Assembly: GCA_026984385.1 (NCBI GenBank)
Contig: JALSSH010000456.1
Location: 1 to 8,961 of the forward strand
DNA: 8,961 bases
Direction of reading: 5' to 3'
DNA from: Ardenticatenia bacterium
GTDB taxonomy: Bacteria > Chloroflexota > Anaerolineae > Aggregatilineales > Aggregatilineaceae
A program made the position numbers and the translations under genes. Positions 1 through 6,160 of this stretch are shown one piece after another. The notes below the pieces were generated by a model. The model saw only the letters and a list, made by a program, of their open reading frames with translations, was not told the DNA's origin and did not search any database. Within the stretch, counting starts at the first letter, position 1; each line of letters starts with the position of its first letter.

Positions 1-2
1 TG

Positions 3-722
3 CCCACGTCCTGGGCCTACGTGCCCGGCTCACCCTGGCCGGACTACGATCCGGCACGCGCCCAAGCGTTGATCGAAACGGCGCAGCTCGTTTTTGAACC
101 GCCCGCCGAAGGTATCGCAGAAGAAGGGGCCACTCCCGAAGGTGAGCCACCCACCGAAGGGGAAGACGCAGCCTCCCCCGAAGCCGCAGCGGTCACCCCT
201 ACGCCCACCGAAACGCCGCCGCCCGCGCTGGCATTGACCATTCTCACGCTTGACGATCCGGCTTTGGTGGCGATGGTGGAAGAGATCGCGGCGGCGTGGG
301 CGCAACTCGGCTTCCAAACGCATGTGGAGGCCGTGGACGCCCAAACGTTGCGCGCGCGCTTGGCAGCAGGGGATTTTGACGCGGCGCTGGTCGAGTTCAG
401 CTTTGAGCCATACGCCGACCCCGACCCTTACGTTTTCTGGCATCAGGGGCAATATCAGGTGGGGCAAAATTTCGGCGGGATGGACGACCGCCGCATCAGC
501 GAAACGTTGGAGCTGGCCCGACGCGATCCGGTCGGCGTGAATCGCGCCACACACTACCGCGCTTTTCAGCGACTTTTTGCGGAGCGCGCGCCCGCGTTGG
601 TGTTGTACTATCCGCTCTATGTTTACGGGGCGGACGAGCGGCTGCAAGGGGTACAGCTCGGCTTCCTCGCCACGCCCAGCGATCGCTTCCGCCATATCCA
701 CGACTGGGCCTTCCGCCCCTGA
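3..722 (+). CDS. ABC transporter substrate-binding protein, family 5 (peptide/nickel type), C-terminal part
   Basis: This is the C-terminal part of an extracytoplasmic solute-binding protein; the frame is open to the left edge, so the true start lies outside the window. The family delivers oligopeptides, nickel or other ligands to an ABC importer. Family features are the motif SWAY followed by YDPARAQALIETA near the left end, a segment resembling the C-terminal lobe (LTILTLDDPALVAMVEEIAAAW), the sequence DFDAALVEFSFEPYADPDPY, and the end FRHIHDWAFRP. Counting from the GTG at 21, residues 26-68 form an acidic, Pro/Thr/Ala-rich low-complexity stretch inserted in the lobe just after the YDP helix, where most homologues have only a short loop. 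The gene ends 10 bases from the convergent permease gene, so that permease is not co-transcribed with it. Its own permeases and ATPases are presumably to the left. The family call is firm; the ligand cannot be told. Confidence 0.88.
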   Translation, partial: PTSWAYVPGSPWPDYDPARAQALIETAQLVFEPPAEGIAEEGATPEGEPPTEGEDAASPEAAAVTPTPTETPPPALALTILTLDDPALVAMVEEIAAAWAQLGFQTHVEAVDAQTLRARLAAGDFDAALVEFSFEPYADPDPYVFWHQGQYQVGQNFGGMDDRRISETLELARRDPVGVNRATHYRAFQRLFAERAPALVLYYPLYVYGADERLQGVQLGFLATPSDRFRHIHDWAFRP

Positions 723-732
723 GCGCGCGGCG

Positions 733-1656
733 TCAACGTCTTTCGCGCCCGCGATGCAAGTACCATTCCAGGGCTTTGGTCGCCATCGAAAGCGAGATCG
801 TCAGCACCAAATAGGTGAGCGCGACCACGTTATAGACCTGGAAAAAGGTAAATGTGCTGGCCGCGTAGGTTTGTCCTTGGCGCGTGATGTCCTCCACGCC
901 CAGGATCGAGACCAGCGAGCTTTCTTTCAGCATGGCGATAAAGTCATTTGCCAGCGGGGGGATGATCACGCGGATCGCCTGTGGCAGCACGATCAAGCGC
1001 ATCACTTGCCAGCGCGTCATGCCCAAGCTCATCGCCGCTTCGCGCTGTCCCCAGGTCACGCTATCTATGCCTGCGCGGAACACTTCGGACAAAAACGCGC
1101 TGTAGGAGATTGCTAGCCCCAAGATGGCGCGGTACTCGTTGGGAAATTGGCGCGTTTGGAACTCGGCCAAGCGTGAACCGATGCCCTCAAACGTCAGCGT
1201 GTAGCGCAAGCTGTCGGTGAAAACGAACGTCACTTTTAGCCACGTGAGCCATTGACCAAAATCGTTGCCCAGCTCGATCAACTTGGGAATGGCCGCCAGC
1301 GCCATATAGTAAACCAACACCAACGTAGGGATGCCGCGCACCGCCTCTACGTAAAACGTGACCATTTGGTAGAGGATCACGTTTTTGGAGCGGCGCAAAA
1401 GCGCCACAAAAAGCCCCAGCACAATCGCCACGCTATAGGCCACCAGCGAAACCCAAATTGTCGTCCAGATGCCTTGTTTGACGGCGGCCCATACCACCGG
1501 ATACGGTGGCTCGTCCGAAACATTGAGCACGAAGACGATCACCATCAGCGCCATGATCAACAACCACCAGGGCGCGCGCGCCAGCTTGCCGATAAGAAGA
1601 TTACGCTTGTGGGGGTTCGGGCGAGATGTGGTAGGGATGTCGTAAACAACGGTCAT
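733..1656 (-). CDS. Polar amino acid-type ABC transporter permease (HisM/GlnP family)
   Basis: This is a 307-residue membrane permease of the amino-acid ABC importer type, expected to pair with a cytoplasmic ATPase and a family-3 binding protein. The EAA loop that docks the ATPase is clear at residues 206-236 (REAAMSLGMTRWQV, then LPQAIRVIIPPL). The motif EAVRGIPTLVLVYY lies at 104-117 and SEVFRAGIDSV at 190-200. Hydrophobic segments are visible near 31-47, 62-86, 108-124, 177-195, 232-252 and 273-292. The protein is longer than usual for the family (about 220-250 residues). The excess is an N-terminal tail plus a stretch at about 125-176, between two membrane segments, that is rich in aromatic and charged residues. 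The ATG at 1656 is preceded by a modest AGGA nine bases upstream. No ATPase or amino-acid binding protein adjoins it: upstream is a lipoprotein behind a terminator, downstream a convergent gene. Its substrate is unknown. Confidence 0.92.
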   Translation of the reverse strand: MTVVYDIPTTSRPNPHKRNLLIGKLARAPWWLLIMALMVIVFVLNVSDEPPYPVVWAAVKQGIWTTIWVSLVAYSVAIVLGLFVALLRRSKNVILYQMVTFYVEAVRGIPTLVLVYYMALAAIPKLIELGNDFGQWLTWLKVTFVFTDSLRYTLTFEGIGSRLAEFQTRQFPNEYRAILGLAISYSAFLSEVFRAGIDSVTWGQREAAMSLGMTRWQVMRLIVLPQAIRVIIPPLANDFIAMLKESSLVSILGVEDITRQGQTYAASTFTFFQVYNVVALTYLVLTISLSMATKALEWYLHRGRERR

Positions 1657-1726
1657 GGGATTGTGTCCTGGGGTATGTGCTCAGTCGGTTGACTTAAGAG
1701 TGGGCGCGCCGCGCGTCCGCGCGCTA

Positions 1727-1755
1727 ATGATACTTGGCCGCGCGCGTTCCTTCAA
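1727..1755 (-). promoter_or_regulatory. Sigma70-like promoter for the ABC permease
   Basis: On the minus strand, TTGAAG (1755-1750) is followed after exactly 17 bases by TATCAT (1732-1727), matching the sigma70 consensus at 4/6 and 5/6. It lies between the terminator of the upstream lipoprotein gene and the permease start, and would give a 5' leader of about 65 bases. It was found by eye, with no scoring model. Confidence 0.5.
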
Positions 1756-1775
1756 ACTTTGCGCGCAAACGCAAA

Positions 1776-1811
1776 CTTCCCCTTGCCCAGAAGTGCGGCG
1801 GCAAGGGGAAG
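1776..1811 (-). terminator. Intrinsic terminator hairpin after the lipoprotein gene
   Basis: A perfect 12-base inverted repeat (CTTCCCCTTGCC at 1776-1787, GGCAAGGGGAAG at 1800-1811) flanks a 12-base loop. It starts 31 bases past the lipoprotein stop. On the minus strand the stem is followed by TTTGCGTTTGCG, a broken T-tract. It probably ends the yjjX-lipoprotein transcript before the permease promoter. The plus-strand side also has a short TTTT run, but no plus-strand gene ends there. Confidence 0.75.
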
Positions 1812-1842
1812 CGTTTTGATAGCAGCCGGGCGCTGCGCGGGG

Positions 1843-3393
1843 CTAGTCTGTCACCTTGACGCGCAGGAAGTAGGTCGCCTCGTTTTCCGGCCAGACTACA
1901 TGCACCGTCATAATGTACGATCCGGCCTCTGGCGTGATGGTCAGCAACAGCACATTGTCGCCTGTGCGCACTTCCGGCTGGCCTGTCGGCACGCCGTCGT
2001 CGCTCAGGTATTCGATGCGCACCTCGTCCGGACGCGGCCCGTCGATATAAAGCTGAGCCGCTGTGCCGCGCAGCAATGCGATCCGCTCTTCGGAAACGCC
2101 CTCATAGGGGCGCTTGACGCAAACTTGCTCACCGCTGGGGGTGCGCGTGCAAAATTCGTAACCGACCGGCTGATAGACCCGACCGGCAAAGGAGAGTGTC
2201 AACGTCGGGATGGTCCCCATGCCGGTTTCGGCAAACGTTGCGGTGGGTGTGAGGCTGGGCGGGAGCGTGGGTTGGAGCGGTGTTAGGGTCGGCGCAAGCG
2301 TGGGCGGGGCAAACATGGGCGTTTCGGTCGGTGATGTTGCGCCAACCTCGGCGGATCGCAACACGAACTCTAAGCGCCCGTCGCTCTGGTAGAGATCCAC
2401 ACCGCCGCGCTGGATGGTTTGCGGCTGATAGCCTTCCGCTTCCGCTCGTACAATCACTTGGTCCGTATCGTGCAACATCATCGGCGCAAAGACAAACGCT
2501 CCATCGGCGTCGGTAGTCGTTCCGCCGGCGTCGGCCCATTCCGGACGCGCCATCGAGGTATGGCTATAGGTCACGGTCGCGCCCTCGATCGGCACTTCTT
2601 GTCCCGCTGCGTTCAAGCCCATCACCGTACCGCGCAACGTGATCTCGCCCAGATCGCCGACAGCTAATGTGACCGGTGCGCCGGTTGCTTCGCCGCCTTC
2701 AGCGGCAGGCGCACTCGTGGCGACGGTTGGGGAAGCGGTGGGGGCGGGGGTGTCTGTATCCGTCGGCACAGGCGAGGGCGTTGGTGTATGGGTGTTGGTC
2801 GGTGTTGGCGTTTGGGTCGGTGTATGGGTCGGCGTGGCGCTGGGGGTGGGGCTGGGCGTAGGGGTAACGGTCGGTGTGTTGGTGGGGGTGGGCGTGGGCG
2901 GCAAAACCACCACACCGGCAATATCCAACCCGAACACGTAGGAGACGAACGCCGCCTGCCCTTCCACGTCTGCATATTCCACGTCCACGCGCACACGGTA
3001 AAGCCCGTCTTGCAACGCGGGGTCAAAAACGCCATCGGAGGCCTTGAGGTCTTGCACCTCGTCAAAGCCGCCGAGCACGGTTGCGGTGAAGGAGGCGGGT
3101 TCGCTCGGCGCGCCTTCGATCACAAACTTGACGGTGTCTTCTTTGCCGACGTGCGCCTTATTCAGCGGTTGGACATAAGCGACGTTGTCCACGTCACACA
3201 CGAGGTTATCCGCCGCTTCGGGCCAGCAGTATTGATAGATGTTTTCTTCATAAAGCTGGTCGCCCACCTGGAGCTTGACAACAGGGCGCGCAACGCTCGC
3301 TTGCCCTCCGCAGGCGCTCAGAACAAGCACAAGGATAAAGAGGAAAAAGGCCGGTTTGAAAGCTAAATGGGTCATAGAGGTAAATTTTCTCAT
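1843..3393 (-). CDS. Secreted lipoprotein with Thr-Pro linkers, a carboxypeptidase-regulatory-like domain and duplicated Cys modules
   Basis: This is a 516-residue surface lipoprotein of unknown function. A hydrophobic signal at residues 12-27 ends in the lipobox LSAC, with C28 as the predicted lipidated residue. Reading on: an N-terminal module (about 38-165) with C56 and C66; a Thr-Pro linker (167-225); a domain at about 246-346 resembling carboxypeptidase-regulatory/CNA-B-like beta sandwiches (GATVTYS, TTTDADGAFVF, AEGYQPQTI); a second Pro/Thr linker (about 350-392); and a C-terminal module (about 397-516) with C415 and C425. The two end modules share the spacing Y-x4-Y-x2-C-x9-C and a similar beta-rich end, so they look like an internal duplication. 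The ATG at 3393 is preferred over the in-frame ATG six codons later because GGGGGA lies six bases before it and no Shine-Dalgarno precedes the second. It starts 27 bases after the yjjX-like gene and is probably co-transcribed with it. A role in binding or envelope structure is a guess. Confidence 0.9.
   Translation of the reverse strand: MRKFTSMTHLAFKPAFFLFILVLVLSACGGQASVARPVVKLQVGDQLYEENIYQYCWPEAADNLVCDVDNVAYVQPLNKAHVGKEDTVKFVIEGAPSEPASFTATVLGGFDEVQDLKASDGVFDPALQDGLYRVRVDVEYADVEGQAAFVSYVFGLDIAGVVVLPPTPTPTNTPTVTPTPSPTPSATPTHTPTQTPTPTNTHTPTPSPVPTDTDTPAPTASPTVATSAPAAEGGEATGAPVTLAVGDLGEITLRGTVMGLNAAGQEVPIEGATVTYSHTSMARPEWADAGGTTTDADGAFVFAPMMLHDTDQVIVRAEAEGYQPQTIQRGGVDLYQSDGRLEFVLRSAEVGATSPTETPMFAPPTLAPTLTPLQPTLPPSLTPTATFAETGMGTIPTLTLSFAGRVYQPVGYEFCTRTPSGEQVCVKRPYEGVSEERIALLRGTAAQLYIDGPRPDEVRIEYLSDDGVPTGQPEVRTGDNVLLLTITPEAGSYIMTVHVVWPENEATYFLRVKVTD
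2719..2895 (-). repeat. Thr-Pro repeat linker coding region in the lipoprotein
   Basis: About 59 codons of degenerate Thr-Pro dipeptides (TPTPTNTPTVTPTP and similar, also with Ser, Asn, His and Asp) make a DNA tract of imprecise repeats reading GTNGGNGT on the plus strand. Such linkers act as extended, often O-glycosylated, spacers between extracellular domains. The repeat can vary in length between strains by slippage; that is an inference. Confidence 0.8.
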
Positions 3394-3420
3394 CAGGCTT
3401 CCCCCGCGTAGTGGCGCTGT

Positions 3421-3966
3421 CTACGGCTCACGGATCGGGTATGCGGTCGAATACCAGTGCGGGCGGCGAAACGGCGCGAGCGCCAGCCGCACGATCACTT
3501 CATAAGCGCTTTGGCGCGTTTCCAGGTTGTCGGTCAAGATGCCAATCGCGCCGTTTTGGTGCTTGGTGTCCTGGCGTTGAGTCAACCAGTCCATAGCTTC
3601 ACCCAGCTCAGCGCCACCGCGCACGCGCTCGGCGACGGCCTGAGGCAACAGAACACACGCATTGCCGCCAACCCCCAACCGTCCTTCGGCGCTGAGGATG
3701 ACACACCAGGCCGTCGTCATCATGCCGAACTCGGTTTCTTGCACGCCGCCTTCCAGTCCAACGCCGAGATCGGCTTTGGTCTGACGCAACGCGGCACGGG
3801 CGCGGTTGAGCGCACCGGCGCGCGTTTGCTCGTCGCCGAATGGTTGTGCGGGCACGCCGGAAGGCACTTCCACCGAGACAAACTCCGCGCGTGGGTAAAG
3901 CGGCTTGAGCACAGCCTTTACCGCTTGGCATTTGATGGCGTTGGCCGAGCCGATGGCAATGCGCAT
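3421..3966 (-). CDS. yjjX: Inosine/xanthosine triphosphatase, YjjX (DUF84) family
   Basis: This 181-residue protein resembles E. coli YjjX along its length. The family hydrolyses non-canonical ITP and XTP (and can act on other NTPs) to clean the nucleotide pool in the cytoplasm. Matching segments are the N-terminal nucleotide loop GSANAIK at 6-12 (usually T-N-P-x-K), SGVPAQPFGDEQTRAGALNR at 36-55, the acidic GLEGGV at 70-75, a segment LLPQAVAERVRGGAELGEAM, and GAIGILTDN at 139-147 followed by LALAPF. The usual Pro of the first loop is Ala here. The start ATG at 3966 has only an AAGGA 13 bases upstream, so initiation may be weak. The lipoprotein gene follows after 27 bases. The region ahead is shared with the divergent wecG-like gene. 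Family assignment is strong; activity is inferred from the family. Confidence 0.92.
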   Translation of the reverse strand: MRIAIGSANAIKCQAVKAVLKPLYPRAEFVSVEVPSGVPAQPFGDEQTRAGALNRARAALRQTKADLGVGLEGGVQETEFGMMTTAWCVILSAEGRLGVGGNACVLLPQAVAERVRGGAELGEAMDWLTQRQDTKHQNGAIGILTDNLETRQSAYEVIVRLALAPFRRPHWYSTAYPIREP

Positions 3967-4004
3967 AGTTCAGCTTATGTCCTTACAAAATGCATCATGC
4001 CAGC

Positions 4005-4013
4005 ATTGTAGCA
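4005..4013 (-). promoter_or_regulatory. Possible extended -10 promoter for the yjjX-lipoprotein unit
   Basis: On the minus strand TGCTACAAT carries an extended -10 (TG, one base, then TACAAT, 5/6 to consensus). It would start transcription about 30 bases before the yjjX ATG. No convincing -35 element is seen at 16-18 bases, which the extended -10 can compensate for. Call made by eye. Confidence 0.35.
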
Positions 4014-4141
4014 TCGGCGCTGTAAAAAGACTAATCCGCCCAAAGCCGATGTGCGGAGGGACTTTGTGGGAGAAACGAGAATACCGCCCGGCCAATGCCG
4101 AAGTTCCCACATCAGAACAAGCATAGCGGCGTCCCCGACGT

Positions 4142-4147
4142 TATAAT
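4142..4147 (+). promoter_or_regulatory. Perfect TATAAT box ahead of the wecG-like gene
   Basis: TATAAT at 4142-4147 stands seven bases before an in-frame ATG at 4155 and 49 bases before the ATG at 4197. No clear -35 hexamer is seen 16-18 bases upstream. The next purine at the expected start distance is the A of the ATG at 4155. The box therefore places the transcript start at or near that codon and makes the ATG at 4095 an unlikely start, since it lies upstream of the box. Confidence 0.5.
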
Positions 4148-4196
4148 ACACACCATGCTATCTTTGTCGGCATCAAAAAAAGTGAACCGCGAAGCG

Positions 4197-4982
4197 ATGA
4201 GCACCTACCCATCCCATTTTCCCGCACCGCATGTACACGTTTTGGGTGTGCCGATCCACGCCGCCACTTTTGAAAGTCTGCTGGCTGCGATTGCGCAATG
4301 GGTGGCCGAAGGGCGCGCAGACCCTGCCGCTCCCACCCGCCAAATCTGCACGGTCAGCCCGGAGTTTGTGATGATCGCGCAACAAGACGCCGAATTTATG
4401 CGCGTTTTGCGCCGTGCGGATTTGTGCGTGGCGGACGGGGTGGGGTTGCTTTGGGCAGCGCGTTATTTGGGGCGCCCGTTGCCGGAGCGCGTCACCGGTT
4501 CGGATGGTGTGCCGTTGATCGCCGAGCGCGCCGCGCAAGAAGGCTGGCGGCTCTACTTGCTCGGCGCAGCGCCCGGGATAGCCGAACGCGCCGCCGACGT
4601 GTTGCGCGCGCGCTACGATGGTGTGCAGATCGTGGGCACGTATGCGGGCAGCCCTGCGCCGGAAGAAGAAGCAGAGATCGTCGCGCGCGTCAATGCCAGC
4701 GGTGCGGAAATCCTTTTTGTGGCTTACGGTGCGCCGCAACAAGAGAAGTGGATCGCGCGCAACCGAGCGCGGCTGGATGTGAGCGTGGCGATGGGTGTTG
4801 GGGGCACGTTTGACTTTTTGGCGGGCGTTGTGCCACGTGCGCCGCGTTGGATGCAGCGCGTGGGTTTGGAATGGCTCTTCCGCTTGCTACGCCAACCCTG
4901 GCGCTGGCGGCGGATGTTGCGTCTGCCTCGTTTTGTGTGGGCGGTGTGGCGTCACCGCGAGCACCCACTATCCGAAAACTGA
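4197..4982 (+). CDS. WecG/TagA/CpsF family glycosyltransferase (GT26)
   Basis: This is a 261-residue enzyme of the family that adds N-acetylmannosamine(uronate) or a related sugar to an undecaprenyl-diphosphate-linked GlcNAc primer on the cytoplasmic membrane face, in making wall polymers or capsules. From the ATG at 4197 the order is VLGVPIHAATFESLL (15-29), the TVSPEFV strand with T52, LCVADGVGLLW with D80 (T and D match the catalytic pair known in TagA), RVTGSD, YLLGAAPG, FVAYGAPQQEKW (174-185), the hallmark GVGGTFDFLAG (200-210), and RAPRWMQRVGLEWLFRLL. A basic C-terminal tail matches the membrane-binding end of TagA. The start is uncertain. An in-frame ATG at 4155 would suit a leaderless message, but codons 4155-4196 have poor GC at third positions, so 4197 is preferred. 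A GT4 gene follows after 14 bases. The exact donor sugar cannot be told. Confidence 0.92.
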   Translation: MSTYPSHFPAPHVHVLGVPIHAATFESLLAAIAQWVAEGRADPAAPTRQICTVSPEFVMIAQQDAEFMRVLRRADLCVADGVGLLWAARYLGRPLPERVTGSDGVPLIAERAAQEGWRLYLLGAAPGIAERAADVLRARYDGVQIVGTYAGSPAPEEEAEIVARVNASGAEILFVAYGAPQQEKWIARNRARLDVSVAMGVGGTFDFLAGVVPRAPRWMQRVGLEWLFRLLRQPWRWRRMLRLPRFVWAVWRHREHPLSEN

Positions 4983-4989
4983 AGAGGAG
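4983..4989 (+). promoter_or_regulatory. Shine-Dalgarno site that fixes a GTG start of the GT4 gene
   Basis: AGAGGAG begins right after the stop codon of the wecG-like gene and lies seven bases before GTG at 4997. This favours 4997 over the more upstream in-frame ATG at 4847, which lies deep inside the preceding gene. Confidence 0.75.
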
Positions 4990-4996
4990 CGGTTTG

Positions 4997-6118
4997 GTGA
5001 CGATTTACATTGACGTATCGGCAGCGGTCAACAGTCGCGCGGGGCTGGGGCGCTATGCCCACTCGCTGGTGAGCGCGATGTTAGGGGAGATGCACGCGCC
5101 CCCCACGTTGTTTTATAACCGCACCCATGACACGCGCGAAATCCCTGAGTGGGCGCACGTGCCACAACGCTCGATCCGCATGGGCTATAAGCCCTGGCGT
5201 ATGGCGGTGTGGTTGGGGCAACTGGCGCATCTTTCCTATCGTCGGCTGACGCCGGACGTGGAGCTTTTCCACGCCACCGAGCATCTGTTGCTGCCTTTGC
5301 GCGGCGTGCCGACTGTGCTCACCGTGCATGACCTGATCTTCAAGCTCTTTCCGCAACATCACCGCAAGCTCAACTATTGGTTTTTGAACGCGGCGATGCC
5401 GCTTTTTGTGCGCCGCGCCGACGCGATCATCGCCGTTTCGCACGCCACCAAAAACGACCTGATCCGCTACTACGGCACGCCGGACAATAAGATCACGGTG
5501 GTGCATGAAGCCGCTGCCCCGCATTTCCGCGTTGTTTCGTCGGCAGAAGTGGCGCGTGTGCGCGCCAAATATCATTTGCCGGAGCGTTTCTTGCTGGCGG
5601 TGGGCACGATAGAGCCGCGTAAAAACTTGGCGCGCTTGGTGGAAAGCCTGGCGCGTCTGCGGCGGGACGATCACCGTTTGCATCTGGTGGTGGTGGGCGC
5701 AAAGGGGTGGCTGTACGAAGAGTTTTTCAAGCGCATTGAGGAACTGGGACAACAAGAGGCGGTTCACGTCTTGGGTTATGTGCCGGATGAAGACTTGCCC
5801 GCCGTCTTCCGAGCAGCCACACTCTACGTGATGGCCTCGGTCTACGAAGGGGCAGGCTTGCCGGTGCTAGAAGCGATGGCTTGCGGTGTGCCGGTGGTCA
5901 GCAGCCGCGAATCGAGTATGCCGGAGCTTGGCGCAGACGTGCCGCGCTATTTTACGCCGCACGACGTTGACCACATGACCGACGTCATTGGTGCGGTGTT
6001 GGCCGACGAAGCATTGCGCGCGCAAATGGCCGCCGCCGGTCCGAAACGCGCCGCTCAATTTTCTTGGCAGCGCGCCGCACGCGAAACATTAGCCATCTAT
6101 CAGCGTGTGTTGGGTTGA
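4997..6118 (+). CDS. Glycosyltransferase family 4 (GT-B fold)
   Basis: This 373-residue cytoplasmic, membrane-associated retaining glycosyltransferase transfers a sugar from a nucleotide donor to a lipid-linked or nascent glycan. The N-terminal Rossmann domain has the acceptor-side glycine segment (SRAGLGRYAHSLV), the HATEHL strand, VHDLIF at 110-115, and ADAIIAVSHATKNDL. The C-terminal donor domain starts near VGTIEPRKN (202-210), whose Arg-Lys contact the donor phosphates. It then has LHLVVVGAKGW, VLGYVPDEDLP, and the EX7E motif EGAGLPVLE (E284, E292) followed by AMACGVPVVSS. The GTG start gives the expected length and begins directly with the first beta strand (TIYIDVSAAV). With the wecG-like gene it forms a tight two-gene unit, so the two probably act in turn on the same lipid-linked intermediate. 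Mannosyl- or other hexosyltransferases are common among close relatives, but the sugar is not readable here. Confidence 0.93.
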   Translation: MTIYIDVSAAVNSRAGLGRYAHSLVSAMLGEMHAPPTLFYNRTHDTREIPEWAHVPQRSIRMGYKPWRMAVWLGQLAHLSYRRLTPDVELFHATEHLLLPLRGVPTVLTVHDLIFKLFPQHHRKLNYWFLNAAMPLFVRRADAIIAVSHATKNDLIRYYGTPDNKITVVHEAAAPHFRVVSSAEVARVRAKYHLPERFLLAVGTIEPRKNLARLVESLARLRRDDHRLHLVVVGAKGWLYEEFFKRIEELGQQEAVHVLGYVPDEDLPAVFRAATLYVMASVYEGAGLPVLEAMACGVPVVSSRESSMPELGADVPRYFTPHDVDHMTDVIGAVLADEALRAQMAAAGPKRAAQFSWQRAARETLAIYQRVLG

Positions 6119-6160
6119 GCCACGCCACGCGCACTATCACGCCCAACGAGGAGGGGAGCT

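Noticed and set aside
30..701. A 223-codon open frame on the minus strand across the binding-protein gene.
   Set aside because: It is the antisense shadow of a high-GC gene with clear family motifs on the plus strand; the translation is rich in Arg/His/Gly and shows no domain.
1701..1769. GC-rich palindromes (such as GGCGCGCC and TTTGCGCGCAAA) between the permease and the lipoprotein gene.
   Set aside because: Short self-complementary GC runs are frequent in this high-GC DNA, and no regulator gene or repeated operator supports a binding site.
2719..2895. A repeat tract that might suggest a CRISPR array or minisatellite.
   Set aside because: The units are imprecise 6-base codon pairs for Thr-Pro in frame within a lipoprotein gene, without spacers.
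2788..3366. A 192-codon plus-strand frame over the lipoprotein's N-terminal half.
   Set aside because: It is antisense to the Thr-Pro repeat and gives low-complexity Gly/Val/Arg sequence; the minus strand has a signal peptide, lipobox and ribosome site.
4065..4111. A 7-base inverted repeat (TGTGGGA and TCCCACA) upstream of the TATAAT box.
   Set aside because: The arms are short and 33 bases apart, with no regulator nearby; chance occurrence is likely.
4095..4196. An N-terminal extension of the wecG-like protein by 34 residues.
   Set aside because: It begins upstream of a perfect TATAAT, has no Shine-Dalgarno, and has codon use and content unlike the rest of the gene.
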